Positions 1 to 10,544 of a DNA stretch of 64,000 bases are shown here, piece after piece. The notes under the pieces were generated by a model that had not been told where the DNA came from, made no database searches, and saw only the letters and a program-made list of their open reading frames with translations. Every line of letters starts with the position of its first letter. Position 1 is the first letter of the stretch. Position numbers and translations under genes: made by a program. The stretch is from Mixophyes australis (taxonomy: Eukaryota; Chordata; Amphibia; Anura; Limnodynastidae). The stretch covers positions 362,617,624 through 362,681,623 of the forward strand of contig JAVHZZ010000002.1 of assembly GCA_036250195.1 (NCBI GenBank), in the 5' to 3' direction.

Positions 1-540
1 ATCATAAGTTCAATTACCATGAATGCAAAACATTTCTATTCAACATGACAAGTCAATTGACATTGATTGAACATACATTTATTTATTTCTAAATTGCTAG
101 ATTACTAAGAAACTCAGACCTTTGGTCTAATGATAAAACGCTAATCTATTGCACTTATAAACAATAAATAATAAAAAACACCACTGTAAAACGTCATAAA
201 ACCATAAAATCCCAACATCAGAAATCACACAATTTGTATTTATGCTACATCCATAAACCACTGATTGGTGGAGTATGTCTAACACAATCAAACAGCAGCA
301 GCAGCAGCCAATGGTTAATAGTCATTCAATGGTGGTCTTATATTTTGTAAATCTAAAGTAAATTATAGTATTGCTCCAATCAGTCCAATAATTCAATAGT
401 CTTTTTGTTCCTACACAAAGTATATTGAGGCTCCAATAGTTAAATATTACTTGCTTTTATCCTGGCCACTCAATAATCTGGGTACCCATCAGGATTTAAT
501 CTTGTGAGCATGATACAGATACATAAGGAAGCTCTAAATC
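1..540. other. unassigned AT-rich intergenic DNA
   Basis: No open frame, RNA gene or recognisable repeat terminus can be supported here. The only simple-sequence feature is a short run of gca triplets near 292-307. Confidence 0.5.
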
Positions 541-777
541 TCATGAGATTACGAAATGTCTCCTCGGACAGTGTGTGACATCACACACTGTCTGGTGACT
601 GGGAGCTGCTGAGAGCTCCACCTTCACCCCCCCCTACCCCCCCCATACATGGGTGCGCACGCGTCACCCGCTGGTCAAAAGTTTTAAAAAACAATTCATT
701 AAAAAAAAATACCTGGCTGCCAGTGCAGCACGGGCCCACCAGCAGGCCCGAGCCCCGGTAATCTGTACCCGCCCCTG
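541..777. mobile_element. probable hAT-type MITE, one end visible
   Basis: The right end reads acccgcccctg, the inverse of the caggggcgg-type termini seen on better-bounded elements in this window (8659-8908, 13908-14092). A perfect hairpin with 12-bp arms and a 2-base spacer lies at 567-592 (gacagtgtgtga / tcacacactgtc). G/C homopolymer runs and a CpG-rich patch follow. I could not find a matching 8-bp target duplication, so the left border is a guess. Confidence 0.35.
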
Positions 778-1039
778 ATTACATGTGTTTGGAATCAGAA
801 GCAGCTGTAAAAAAATTTACTTTATGCACAGTAGACATTCATAATATCCTAATAAATGTATTTCATGGAAAAACATTAAAAAAAATACTTTTTATATTTT
901 AATGTTTTATCATTAATGCCTATATAATTAATTGAAAAGGTTTTATTCCCCTGTGTGTTCTTTTGTGAGTTTATATATCACATATATATATTGGATGTAT
1001 CCTGCAGTGTCTTGCCTAGCAGAGCAGAGCAGACCTACA

Positions 1040-1152
1040 CCCGTATTCATCCCCACATATATCTTCAGATTCACTCCTTGTTGAATTATGTATACCCAAT
1101 TTACGTGCGTTTTAAAACAAACGCACACTGCGCTCTTAATGAATCAGGCCCC
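1040..1152. mobile_element. PIF/Harbinger-type terminus fragment
   Basis: The block ends in aatgaatcaggcccc, the inverse of the gggcctgatt terminus that begins the bounded copy at 50714. Sequence just inside has the acgcacactgcgctc style shared with other fragments here. No left end is found nearby, so it is probably a truncated copy. Confidence 0.4.
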
Positions 1153-1159
1153 ATGAAGC

Positions 1160-1734
1160 ATATCTATGTAATGTGCCAGACTTGTGGAAGACTTAGCTTT
1201 GTCTTCTCAAAACTAAACCGAAACTGATGAATTTTGTGAAGACAACTATCTCTGCACTTCATAATCTTGCACAATTATTAGTAATGCGCGTTTTATAGGC
1301 AGCTGTGGGGAAACAAGGTATTAATATCACCTCAACCTGTCAGCACCTCATTTCTCACAAACTGCGGACTATAAAAACATATAATTTTTCTTGCCCTCTG
1401 GATCCCCATATTTGTCAGTCATATTTAAGCTTGTATATATTCTATTTTGAAAATAGTTAAACTGTCTGCCGGCATGGTTTGTTATCTTGCAGACTAGTCC
1501 ATTTTGTCAGCCTAGGAGAAAGGATTATTTTCCACCAGTCCTGTATAAATGTACATCACACCAGGGGATCTCTTGTTTTGTTTAGCTGGTGGTCTGTGTG
1601 TGCTAGTATAGGGAAAAGGCCCACAGACAGAGCTCTATTTTTAATTACAGAGGACTGCATTGTGTATTTAAATGTAAATGTGTCTGGATTGTGATCTCTC
1701 CTGTTTAAACAAACTCTGCTGTATAGCCACAGAA
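1160..1734. other. unassigned intergenic DNA
   Basis: Nothing in this stretch can be assigned. One frame is open on the plus strand at 1479-1694, but it has no recognisable domain and no splice context. Confidence 0.4.
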
Positions 1735-2390
1735 CAATACCAGTCCCTAATTAAATCAGGAGTGACTCATCTGCTATCCCTTTGTCCGTATGTTTACCTG
1801 TGAAAAAGTTAACACAGAAAAGGACCAATCAGGCAGGTCCTGAAATTTCTGATGAGGTCATTTTTGGGCTTAAAAGAGAGCTACAGAGGACAGCAAATTG
1901 GCATTCACTACCAAGTGATAGCTGAAGTCAGGCTGGCATTGAGATATAGATCTCTGCCCCTGACAGGAAAGGGACAATCGGTCTCTGGAGTACTGCTATT
2001 GCCCTGATCGACCTCTCCAGGTCTTGGGGAGCTGTGTGTCCGCCGAAAGCGGAGTGACAGTGACTCAAGGCCACTACCTTTGCTGGTAGCCTTAAAGGAG
2101 AGAGGGGGATAAGTTTGGATTGATAGACAGCAGTCCCTGAAAGTGACAAGGATACTGGTGAGGTGTTTTCATTATACCCTGTATGTTGTCTGTGCCAGAC
2201 TGTAGTGTTACTTGTTGCAAGTTATTATTTAAATATGTTTATTGCTGTTTTGTGCTACCATTTTGTTAAATAAACTTACTTGTTTTATTTTGGATATTTG
2301 CCTAGGTGATATTGAACATTGGGTAGGTACCGGGTAGGCCAGCTGTGCAGCGTAGAAGATTAGGTTAAATCCGGTATCCTCACAGCAGCC
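1735..2390 (+). mobile_element. LTR-like stretch (retroelement flank)
   Basis: The stretch has promoter-like and polyadenylation-like signals in LTR order: cttaaaagagagc near 1868, an aataaac signal near 2268, a T-rich tract, then an end in cctcaca near 2383. A short open frame begins about 17 bases later at 2400. The left border and a second LTR are not visible. It could instead be an unrelated repeat, so the call is tentative. Confidence 0.3.
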
Positions 2391-2399
2391 AACAGCAAA

Positions 2400-2534
2400 A
2401 TGGATGATTACCTGTACTTGGCGGAAGCCAGACAGGTAATGGCACCCGAGAAGCTTCTGGGCATCTTTTCATACTATTCCATGCATGCCCTGACCTTTAA
2501 AAGAATTCTGTCTCAAATGTTTGAGATAACATAA
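2400..2534 (+). CDS. short unknown ORF after LTR-like end
   Basis: A 44-codon frame starts with MDDYLYLAEARQVMAPEK and stops at taa (2532-2534). It lies directly downstream of the LTR-like stretch, where a gag reading frame would begin, but I recognise no gag motif. It is too short for a domain call. It could be the truncated N-terminus of a retroelement protein or chance. Confidence 0.25.
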   Translation: MDDYLYLAEARQVMAPEKLLGIFSYYSMHALTFKRILSQMFEIT

Positions 2535-3128
2535 GGATTTCAGGTACGCCACCCTGGAAACTGGATCTGTTCAAGGCAGATGGGGGCATTTCCTCCTCAT
2601 GTCCTTCTTTTCTCCCCACCCTCTGCTGACAAGTGATATTGACTGTTCTTCTCTTGATATCCCATAGTGTCTACTTCTTCTAAACTTCCTTTTTGTACAT
2701 TTTGCACATTCCTTTTATGTAAAATGTGGAAAATGTATAAAAAGATTAAAAAGTCAATTGCTGACTATTCTGTAAACCAATGAATGATTTGCAATCTATT
2801 ACACAGTCTTAAATCACTATTACAAACATATTAACACATAAATTTGATATAAAAAGTCTACAAACCCTTAATGAAGTTGCAGGTATTTGTGATGTAAAGT
2901 GTGAAATCAAGATAAATCATGTCAAACCCTTTTCCACCATTTTAGCCTCCAACAATAGTTTTTATTATAAATTTTTCAATTAGTGGTACAGAAAGGATAG
3001 AGAAAATAGGGGAAGGAGGGGAGGGACTACACAGGGGTGAAAGGGTACAGTACATGTATTTCAAGTAAGACAGTACAATGCATAGATACAATACAGTGCA
3101 TAGAAGTATTTACACATTAACCAACTGC

Positions 3129-4185
3129 TCACCGACAAGATAAAAAATGGGCCAGTGGATTTACTGCGAGAGGGCTCCTTGTGAGGGATTGGGAGCTAAG
3201 TGGAATAGGATGGGTAGATATATATTCACTCCATGCAAACCATTTCATATGTGGATAGAAGGGTGAGGAGGAATATGGGACCCCTAATATTTCCATCTCA
3301 CAACTCATCTGGACCTTAGAGATGACCTTAGATAGAGGGGAATCTCGGCCTGAGTAGTAATGAGAATATGGCCAATGACATAACAGTCTCCTGAGGAGAT
3401 TTGAGAGGGAACAGGTGTAATAGGGCAACATCTGAAGCGAGAGGTAAAATGGACTTAAGTATAAGTGACAGTCACTATCAGTGTAAACCCTGCAGACCAG
3501 AGAGGGCCAACCCTGGGAAACTCCCAAAATATATGAAAAATATCAGAAGTCGTCCCACAATTGCGCCAACAGGTCTTAGCTGGCCAAATCTTGTGGAGTC
3601 AATTAGAGCCTGTGGAGTAATATAAACAACATCTCTGGTTTAGGCAAAGAGACATACGTTGGTCTGTTTGGAAGACCGTATCCCATTGGGTTGAGTCAAG
3701 CATCTGGCCGATGTCCCTCTCCCAGAGGAGCTGGGAAGGGGTCTGCGAGGGCTCGCTCCCATCTGTGTGATACCTACACCAAAAGGAGAAGCCGATCCTA
3801 TTTGGACCTGTCATAGGTTGAAAGAGAGGAGGGTTATCATAGAGAGAGGTGGAGGGTGGAGAGACAGAAGCCAATGATGGACCTGCAAGTACTTAGAGAA
3901 GTACTTCTTAGAGAGGTCAAAACGCTCCTGCAGTTGAGTGAAAGACAGGAGAGTCTGGTCTGAGTAGAGGATCTTGACTGAGGCAATGCCTTTGCCGAAC
4001 CAAAGGGAAAGGTTAAGATTGGGGATGAGTTTGGCCAGAGCAGGCAGGGAGTTATTGGATGTAGGGAGGGCCAAGTCGTCTTTCACCTTCAAAGTTTTAT
4101 TCCAAATAATTAAGGCATCTCTCGTGAGTCTGGGGAGGATGCTTGGCGAAAGAATTTAGGTACCACAGGAGGTCGGCCAATGGGA
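3129..4185 (-). pseudogene. L1-like LINE ORF2 C-terminal region
   Basis: Three overlapping minus-strand frames together read as the post-RT C-terminal region of an L1/Tx1 ORF2. The frame at 4092-3811 contains LSFTQLQERFDLSKKYFSKY, the typical 'SFxQLxxxFxLxxxxxFxYLQ' block of L1-type proteins. The next piece (3874-3599) has WERDIGQML and the 3527-3129 piece continues to the end. At least two frameshifts separate them. The stretch 3128-2937 is the likely 3' UTR. The L1 assignment rests on pattern recognition of the family; the strand and order agree with the ORF1 and ORF2 pieces upstream. Confidence 0.65.
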
Positions 4186-4189
4186 TGGC

Positions 4190-5470
4190 ACAACTTCTCT
4201 CCAGGTCAACCCAGGGTTTTGTCAGGAGCCGTCCCTCCGCTCCTTCTGGACTGTCGCTTTTCACTTCCCCCGCCGCATCTGGTTGCCTGGCAACCAGAAT
4301 TCGTAGCTGTCAGATCCGCACTTGAGGAATGGCGTCATTTATTGGGGGGCGCTCTTCATCCAGTCACCGTTTTCACGGTTCATCGAAACCTTGGATTTAT
4401 TTGTGAGGCCCGCAGTCGTAACCCTCGACAGGCTTGATGGGCATCCTTCTTTGCACGGTTCAATTTGGTCCTTACCTTCTGTCCAGCAGTTAAGAATGGC
4501 CAAGCTGATGCACAATCACGTTCTTTTGATGATTCTGACCGTCCGACGCCCATGGAGCTTCAACCTATTATTGACCTCACTAGTATTTTAGCTCTTACCC
4601 CTTCAAAGATTTGTACTCCTCCCCCTGGTCGATCCTTCCTGGAAGCCCATTTAAGACCGAAAGCTTTACGTTGGGTCCATTCTTCTCGCATTGCTGGTCA
4701 TGCAGGAATAAAGAAGACTGCTGCATTATTATGCAGTCATTTCTCATGGTCCTCTATTCATTCGTACATTCGCAAATTTATTGCTGCTTGTACAACCTGT
4801 GCCCAACATAAGACTTCCAGGAGAGTTCCTGCTGGGTTGCTTCACCCTTTACCCATTCCTAACTCCCCCTGGGAGAGCATTTCCATGGATTTCATCACAG
4901 ACCTTCCTTCCAGTGCTGGGTATAATACCATCTGGGTTGTCATCAACAGGTTCTCTAAGATGACTCACTTCCATGTCTCTTTATTATGACCACTGGTGCT
5001 CAACTAATTCTTCCAGCCTCCGCCTCCCTACTTAAGGCTCACTCTGACACCATGCTTGTGCCAGAATATTGGGTCATCCTGCTCCAGCGTTCCTGTGTAC
5101 CATTTAGCTTTCCTGACTATTCCTTCTGCTCTCCAGTGTTTCCTTCTGACCCGGCTTGTCTGACCATCCTATTGGATTTTACTTGTGTACTGTTCTCTCC
5201 ATTGGAAGTTAGCGACCCAACTTGTCTGACCATTCCATTGGATTCTATCTGTGTACCTGCGCTGCCAGCACGTTACAGACCCGGGATCCCTAACTACTCT
5301 CTCTCTCGTACCTCACTATACGGCTCAGTAAAGGACCATTACCTTCGCGTCTCCTACTGCAAAACCCCTACCTCCTTGTGGGGTTTCCTGGAGAAGACTT
5401 AGGGCGCATTAGACTCTGCACCTTCTACTTGAGCTGCGCCACCGTTAGTAGGTACTTCCCGTATCAAGTT
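4190..5470 (+). mobile_element. Ty3/gypsy retrotransposon fragment in L1
   Basis: This plus-strand block interrupts the minus-strand L1 ORF2. Its first part encodes RNase H and integrase remains. The part from about 4990 to 5470 is non-coding and may be 3' untranslated or LTR-derived sequence, with two partial internal repeats around 'cttgtctgaccat' (5156 and 5221). Exact borders and a short target duplication could not be fixed. Confidence 0.55.
4270..4989 (+). pseudogene. Ty3/gypsy pol remnant: RNase H end and integrase
   Basis: Frames at 4180-4437 and 4465-4989 join, across a frameshift near 4440, into the end of RNase H, the linker and the integrase N-terminus. ALEEWRHLLGGA and RNLGFICEA are RNase H blocks of the chromovirus/sushi-like Ty3 group. 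The usual TDHRNL motif reads TVHRNL here, so a conserved Asp is lost. The integrase shows the zinc-binding H-H-C-C order (HSSRIAGHAG, then CTTCAQHK), then SISMDFITDLP, which contains the first catalytic Asp of the DDE core. The frame stops shortly after NRFSKMTHFH. Everything upstream of RNase H and most of the integrase core is absent. Confidence 0.8.
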
Positions 5471-5900
5471 GTGGCAGGTTTACAGAGGGCAGGTAGAGAC
5501 CAATCTCTCAGCTGGGCAAGGACTGCCCCTTTCTGGTATGTAACTAGGTCAGGGAGGGCTAGACCCACTGCTCTCTTTGGTCGGGTCATGACGGAGTGGG
5601 CCAGCCATGGTGGTTTGCTCCTCCACACATATGCAGTGAGTAGGGAACGTAATTTATCCATATACATCTTGGGAAGCAGAAAAAGGAGGGCACCGAACAT
5701 AATTTTGGGCAATAGAGACATTTTAAATGCAGCTATTCTACCCAGCCCAGAGACCTTGTGACACTGCCAAGACTTCGTTAGATTAGTCTAATGAGGCAAA
5801 ATTAGGGTAAAGTTAGCATCAAGCAAGGAGTCTTTGTTTGGAGTGATTAGTAACCTGAGATATGGCAAGGAGGAGGTCTGCCAGGCATACTGGAATTTCA
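5464..5900 (-). pseudogene. L1-like LINE ORF2, post-RT thumb region
   Basis: The frame at 5721-5464 reads MSLLPKIMFGALLFLLP and later RPKRAVGLALPDLVTY. These match the L1/Tx1 ORF2 segment that follows the RT palm (consensus style 'KMxxLPKxLYLFQxLP' and 'RPKxxGGLGLPDL'). Upstream, across a stop near 5806, the frame continues with LPYLRLLITPNK, the 'YLGxxI' block. The reading frame is cut at about 5470 by the gypsy fragment, and the ORF2 tail resumes beyond it at about 4185. Confidence 0.7.
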
Positions 5901-6113
5901 CCTGGTAGTAGTCATTTTCCCGATGACTACCACACCGACAAGAAAGTAATCGACATGAGTATACCGATGAGGAGGATTCCGATGGTGAATAAATAACTGC
6001 ATACCTTAATGTAGATCTTGACCATTTCCTATAAGACTTGGAGCCGGCATGTGAGAATTGCAATGTAGGCAAAGTCGGTGTGTGTTAAGAACGTCATTCC
6101 CCTTGATGACAGT

Positions 6114-6212
6114 GCCATTGCCGGTTTTAAGGCAGCAATGGCTGGACCCGGTGCTACAAAACCTTATAGAGGTGCCGGGTCCAGCCATTGCTGCCTTAAA
6201 ACCGCCAATGGC
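6114..6212. repeat. 99-bp near-perfect palindrome
   Basis: Arms of about 38 bases (6114-6151 and 6175-6212), for example ggcagcaatggctggaccc and its inverse gggtccagccattgctgcc, flank a 23-base loop. It lies between the ORF1 and ORF2 remnants of the L1. It may be the core of a small foldback element inserted there, since flanking sequence at about 5910-6110 does not read as L1. Confidence 0.7.
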
Positions 6213-6325
6213 TTTTCATGATAAGTTTCATCGGAAAGCCCCAGTGGCAATGGATCTCCTGATCATGTAAGACTCTGGTGACAGGCTGGAAGGACTGTCG
6301 CTTGGCAATAGTGGTCGTAGAAAAG

Positions 6326-6739
6326 TCAGGTAAAAGTTGTCATTATCTTTTCTTTAATGTGGCAGAAGTGGACCTGCATAAGCGTGTCACGGGGTGTAGC
6401 CTCGAGGCTCGACCTCGGTTTCAGTAGCCTGTGAATACGATCAAATAGCAAGTCTTGATCTGAAGCATCCAAAAGCAGTTTATGGAAGAGTTTCTGAAAA
6501 AAATGTGAAAGCTCAAAATTAGATATTGACTCCAGGAAACCTTGTATTTTAAGGTTGTTCCATCTAGAGCGGTACTCGATATCGGCCAGTTTGTCTGACA
6601 TGGAGAGGAATTGGACCTCCATGCGCTTGTGTGAGGCTATGAGATCATTATGCGACACTAGCAACTCTTCCATCTTGTCCTTGATGTGTGAGGTTCGCCC
6701 ACCCAAATCTATAACTGGAACGTTAACTTCCCATTAAGA
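6326..6739 (-). pseudogene. L1-like LINE ORF1 core
   Basis: The minus-strand frame contains a heptad-rich stretch (KDKMEELLVSHNDLIASHKR), then YRSRWNNLKIQGFLESI. The latter is the start of the L1 ORF1 RNA-recognition domain ('RSRRNNLRIxGxPE'). Further on TPRDTLMQVHFCHIKEKIM matches the 'PRDVxxxxHxxxxKEKIL' block. The frame runs out near 6326, and shifted continuations toward 6213 look like the ORF1 C-terminal domain. The N-terminal part of the same ORF1 lies 3.6 kb away at 10544-10322, separated by later insertions. Confidence 0.7.
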
Positions 6740-8394
6740 GGAGCACATATCAGACACCAAGTAAGCTTTACAAAAAAAGGATGTTGTCGCAATAGTTAGA
6801 TACACAAACTACACATCTCTTTATACATTTTATCGGTATCATGTTCTCAACATTTCTAGGTATATGGAATAAACAAAAATGAACTCCCCGGCACTAAATA
6901 AAAAATGATGGAACAAGACCAAAAGGGATAAGGGTTAAATTGTTTATAAACATATATAGTGGAAGGAAATAAATAAAACGTATTATTTCCACATTATGCT
7001 TGAAATTCAAAAGATAAGTAAACAAACACGTAAAAAAATTGTCTGCAGACAAAAGTCCAGCACAGTCCAGAAAAACTGTATATGAAAACAATATATATAT
7101 AGATGAAGCAAATGCAGCCGATAAAGATGTATATCCTGAGAATTGAACAGCAGAGTGTTCTAGATGTAAGCAAGTACCTCCATGTATCCATCTCATAAAC
7201 CAACAGGAAAACAGTCCCGGAATAACCGTGCCAAGAAGAAAAAAGGAAATTGGTACCTTAGGTGTATGAGGTCCAGAAGCAGTACCGATCTCCCACTTGC
7301 GCCACTTGAACTGGAGAAACGCCGGCCGGCTGTGTTCTCCCTTGTAAGCTCCTTCACTCGCTGCCACTTCCGGACTGATATGCGCATGTGCACTCCTCTG
7401 AACTAGGTCCTAATAGGCTTGTGAGATAAATGCAGAAAATTTTCCCCCAGCACACTGCTATAGCCAGCAAAAGACCTGCCATTTCTACTGTAGATAAAAA
7501 TGCAAAAGTCTTAGTTGCACACATTTGCAAATGTTTGTTAAAGCCACCTGCCACTCCAAGGCGCTTTTGCTAATAGGGTGGTCCTAACTCAAAACAGTGA
7601 GACTCCCATATATTTGGGCCATACATATGTTTTTAATTGAGAGCTAACTTACCAAATAGATACCACAGAAGCCTCCAAACAGCAATTCAGCGCCAGTATC
7701 CCCTCTCAGCTACTGACACCAACATTTTGTGTGTTTGTTCCTTTTAGGATAACCCCACCCTTTCAAGCACCTGCAATAGCCTATAAATTGATTGAGCAGC
7801 TTCCACTTCTGTATTTGTGAGATAAATGCTCTCGATCTCCGTACCAACAGAGATATAATCATCTCATCCATAAATTCCATATGTACAAATCTACACCAGC
7901 GCATTTCACCCACACACACGGCAGGCTTCCTCCAGGAATGTAAATGATTCATATAGAATCCACAGTACTCTTATAAGGGTAATCGGGGTAGGACCTAGAC
8001 TCAAGCTGCCAATAAGGTGATACATAGATGAAAGACGGGTCCACAGTCCAATGGACAGATTGTATGCCTTTCTTCAGCATTGTGCCTTATTTAATTCAAT
8101 AGTGGTCCTTAATCACACAGGAACACCAATTAGACAAAAATAAGGATAGGAACAAAAAATATATATTAATGGAGTGGAATAAATAAAAACACATAAGCAA
8201 TACTAATCAGCATAACTAAAAAATTGTTATATGTAAAAATATGCTCAAAATGAGTACATCATATTCCACAAAATATTGTCTTTATACCTTCCACAATACT
8301 CAATTAAAATAATGACAACTAACAAAATTTTTTATCTAGAAAAACCCCTAGGTCAAAGTCAAGATTAAGACCGCATGGGGTTAGGGTATGTAAT
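6740..8394 (-). mobile_element. PLE-associated flank inserted in L1 ORF1
   Basis: This stretch separates the two halves of the L1 ORF1 and leads into the PLE endonuclease remnant on the same strand. It holds no open frame with a recognisable domain. A G+C-richer patch at 7250-7400 contains atgcgcatgtgcac. The sequence near 8040-8080, read on the minus strand, contains tgctgaagaaaggc. I assign it to the PLE 3' flank by position only; it may contain more than one element. Confidence 0.4.
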
Positions 8395-9330
8395 TCATAG
8401 ATCCATTTGGATTCTTCTCTTGATATTGCCTCCACAAAATCCCCCCCTCCAATTCTTCAGAACTCTTTTAATACCTGTAAACTTTAACGTAGTCGGATCA
8501 TGTTCATGATGTTTAGAATAGTGGTCCGATACACTATGCATATTGAACTCTATCCTGATGTTTCTCAAATGCTCAGATATCTGTAAAATTCGCACAGTCC
8601 GCCCAACATACTGGAGGCCACACGGGCACTCCAACAAATAGATTACACCAGCTGTATCCAGTAGCAGGGGCTTGCTGCGGACGGCTGCACACTGTGTGCA
8701 GGTCCATTCGGCAGTGACAGTGTGCTGCCCGGCTGCTCTGATTGTGTTTAAAACACAATCAGAGCAGCCGGGCAGCACATTGTCACTGCCGAGTGGACCT
8801 GCACATAGTGTGCAGCCGCCGGCAGCCTCAGAAGTCAGAAAGGGGGCGGGGCCTAAATTGCGCCCCCTAAATCGCCCGGGGTACAACCATTTTCTGGATC
8901 CGCCCCTGGCTGTATCACATGTAATCTTCTCCTTAATGACATACTTTGTGGCAGTATCGTTACATACAAATGATCTAATAGGCTTAGTTGTATTGTGCCC
9001 TGTCATTCTGTGTGCCTGTCAACAATTACAAAAGTAAAATCCACTGCTATCCTCCTCCAACCATGTCCCTTGCTGTCTCTTAGTGTCATGAGGCAAAAAA
9101 CTCTTAACTAACATATTCTTAAGATTAGGGGCCTTTTTAAAGACAAATTTTGGTGCTTCAGGGAGGATGGACACTAATTTCTCATCCTTCCTTAATATAT
9201 GCCAATGCTTCATGACAATTTTCTTAAAAAGTCTAACATGGTCATTATAATCAGTAACAATAGCCTTTTTTTTTATTTCTAGGTATATGTTGTGATCATT
9301 CTTTTATTGAGGTGCTACCATCCAGTAACC
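8395..9330 (-). pseudogene. Penelope-like element: RT end and GIY-YIG
   Basis: Two minus-strand pieces are split by the MITE at 8659-8908. The upstream piece (9213-9019) contains MKHWHILRKDEKLVSILPEAP, the linker after the Penelope RT domain, followed by FVFKKAPNLKNMLV. The second piece has IYLLECPCGLQYVGRTVR, the GIY-YIG nuclease core ('YLxxCPCGLxYVGxT'), then SEHLRNIR and HSVSDHYSKHH, and ends as NIKRRIQMDL. Penelope-like retroelements pair an RT with this nuclease. Removing the MITE and one TSD copy brings ITCDTA and GVIYLLECPC into one frame. The RT palm motifs are not present, so this is a 3'-end remnant. Confidence 0.8.
8651..8916. mobile_element. hAT-type MITE with 8-bp TSD inside the PLE
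   Basis: The duplication gctgtatc stands at 8651-8658 and 8909-8916, bounding a 250-bp element (8659-8908). The right end reads ggatccgcccctg, the left end cagtagcaggggc. Inside is a long hairpin: cccggctgctctgatt and its inverse are arranged around a short gtttaaac-type centre near 8750. The insert splits the GIY-YIG reading frame exactly at the duplication. An 8-bp TSD with cag...ctg ends is typical of hAT transposons; no transposase is encoded. Confidence 0.85.
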
Positions 9331-9347
9331 AAATAATCAAAAGTAAT

Positions 9348-10316
9348 CAAAAAGGAGAAAAAAGAACTGGATCTTAGAGGTGCACTGTGTAGTATTGGGT
9401 CTATTATTTGAAAAGCACATGTACCACGTAATTGGAATAAAACATAAGTTTTATTAGTAAAAGATAAAAGGTTTGATTCTAAAAAGCAGCGAAATGTAAA
9501 TGTGAAAAAGTCAAGATAAAGTGTTTTAATACTTGCCGTGTATGACTCTTATTCCTTACTTATATATAATAATAGAACTTAAATTATCTTAAATAATCAG
9601 CTTAGGGGGAGTCAACTTCCAAATAAGCAAAAATGTACATAAATATGTTGATATTCCAGTAATATTGCCCATATCAGTAATTACTTGAAAAATATATTGG
9701 TTCAAATCGATTATAATCCTTTTCTGATACTGTTTAAGCAACTGCTGCAGGCTAAATGTCAGTCACACTGGTTAATTATAGCCGTTTGGTTTCAGATACA
9801 GCTGACATGACAAGTTGTTATCTGTCATAATCATAATAAAGCTACTATTGCTTAGTTCTCCTACCATAATACTGTTCGGAATAAATAAATAGTATCCACA
9901 GGGTGCAGTTAGATTATCAGAGCTTAGTTGTTAAGCAGGTTGCTGAGACAATAGCCTTAGTCTTGTTTCAGAAGGATAAATAAACATTCAGTGACGGGGG
10001 AGTTAATAGCTAACTACCTGTCAAGTTTCCTTGCTTGGGGTTGGGGCGGTATCCTACAAAATCTAATAAAAGTACTAATTCAAACTAAGTAAATATCTGA
10101 TAATGGATTAGTGATGTATGGCAAAGAACGCCAACGCACGTTTCGCTGTTAAGCTTTGTCAAGGCAACCTTTCGCTGTTTTTTAGAATCAAACCTTTTAT
10201 CTTTTACTAATAAAAGTTATGTTTTATTCCAATTACTTGGTGCATGTGCATTTCAAATAAGAGACCCAATACTACACAGTACACCTTTAAGATCCAGTTC
10301 TTTTTTCTCCTTTTTG
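9348..10316. mobile_element. 969-bp element with long inverted ends
   Basis: The left arm (9348-9493) and right arm (10170-10316) are inverted copies of each other over about 146 bases with few mismatches; both contain aagaactggatctta and its inverse. The internal 676 bases are AT-rich with no open frame. A hammerhead-like motif sits just inside the right arm (10129-10165). PLEs are known to carry LTR-like repeats in direct or inverted arrangement, and this element directly abuts PLE remains, so a PLE-derived origin is plausible. A target duplication was not identified. Confidence 0.75.
10129..10165 (-). other. hammerhead-like motif, copy 1
   Basis: Read on the minus strand the core is gcc-ttgacaa-agcttaacagc-gaaac-gtgcgtt-ggcg. 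Outer gcc/ggc pairing would form stem I and gct/agc stem II, followed by the gaaac that marks hammerhead cores. The canonical ctgatga is ttgacaa here, so catalytic activity is doubtful. Confidence 0.45.
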
Positions 10317-10321
10317 TTTAC

Positions 10322-10544
10322 CCAGCATCAGTTGCATCGTTTTAATAGTGAGCAGGCCATCAGGGTCAACTTGTGAGAATAAATCAGTAGAAGGTGCTAA
10401 GACAGGAAGAGGCGGAGATGATCCACTGTTAGCCTCTCAAAGACCCTTATGTTTAGCGGTAGCCCCTACAGAAGAGGAAAATTGCGGTTTGAAGAATTGG
10501 ACCACCGAGGCCAGTGCAGTACTCTTATTCTTTTTGGGTCCCAT
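10322..10544 (-). pseudogene. L1-like LINE ORF1 N-terminus
   Basis: An ATG at 10544-10542 opens MGPKKNKSTALASVVQFF, a basic start typical of vertebrate L1-like ORF1 proteins. One in-frame stop occurs after about 36 codons, and the frame then continues to LLTIKTMQLMLG at 10322, where the inverted-repeat element begins. The missing continuation is found on the same strand at 6739. Start choice: it is the only ATG in the frame, and a non-coding G+C-rich region lies upstream. Confidence 0.6.
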
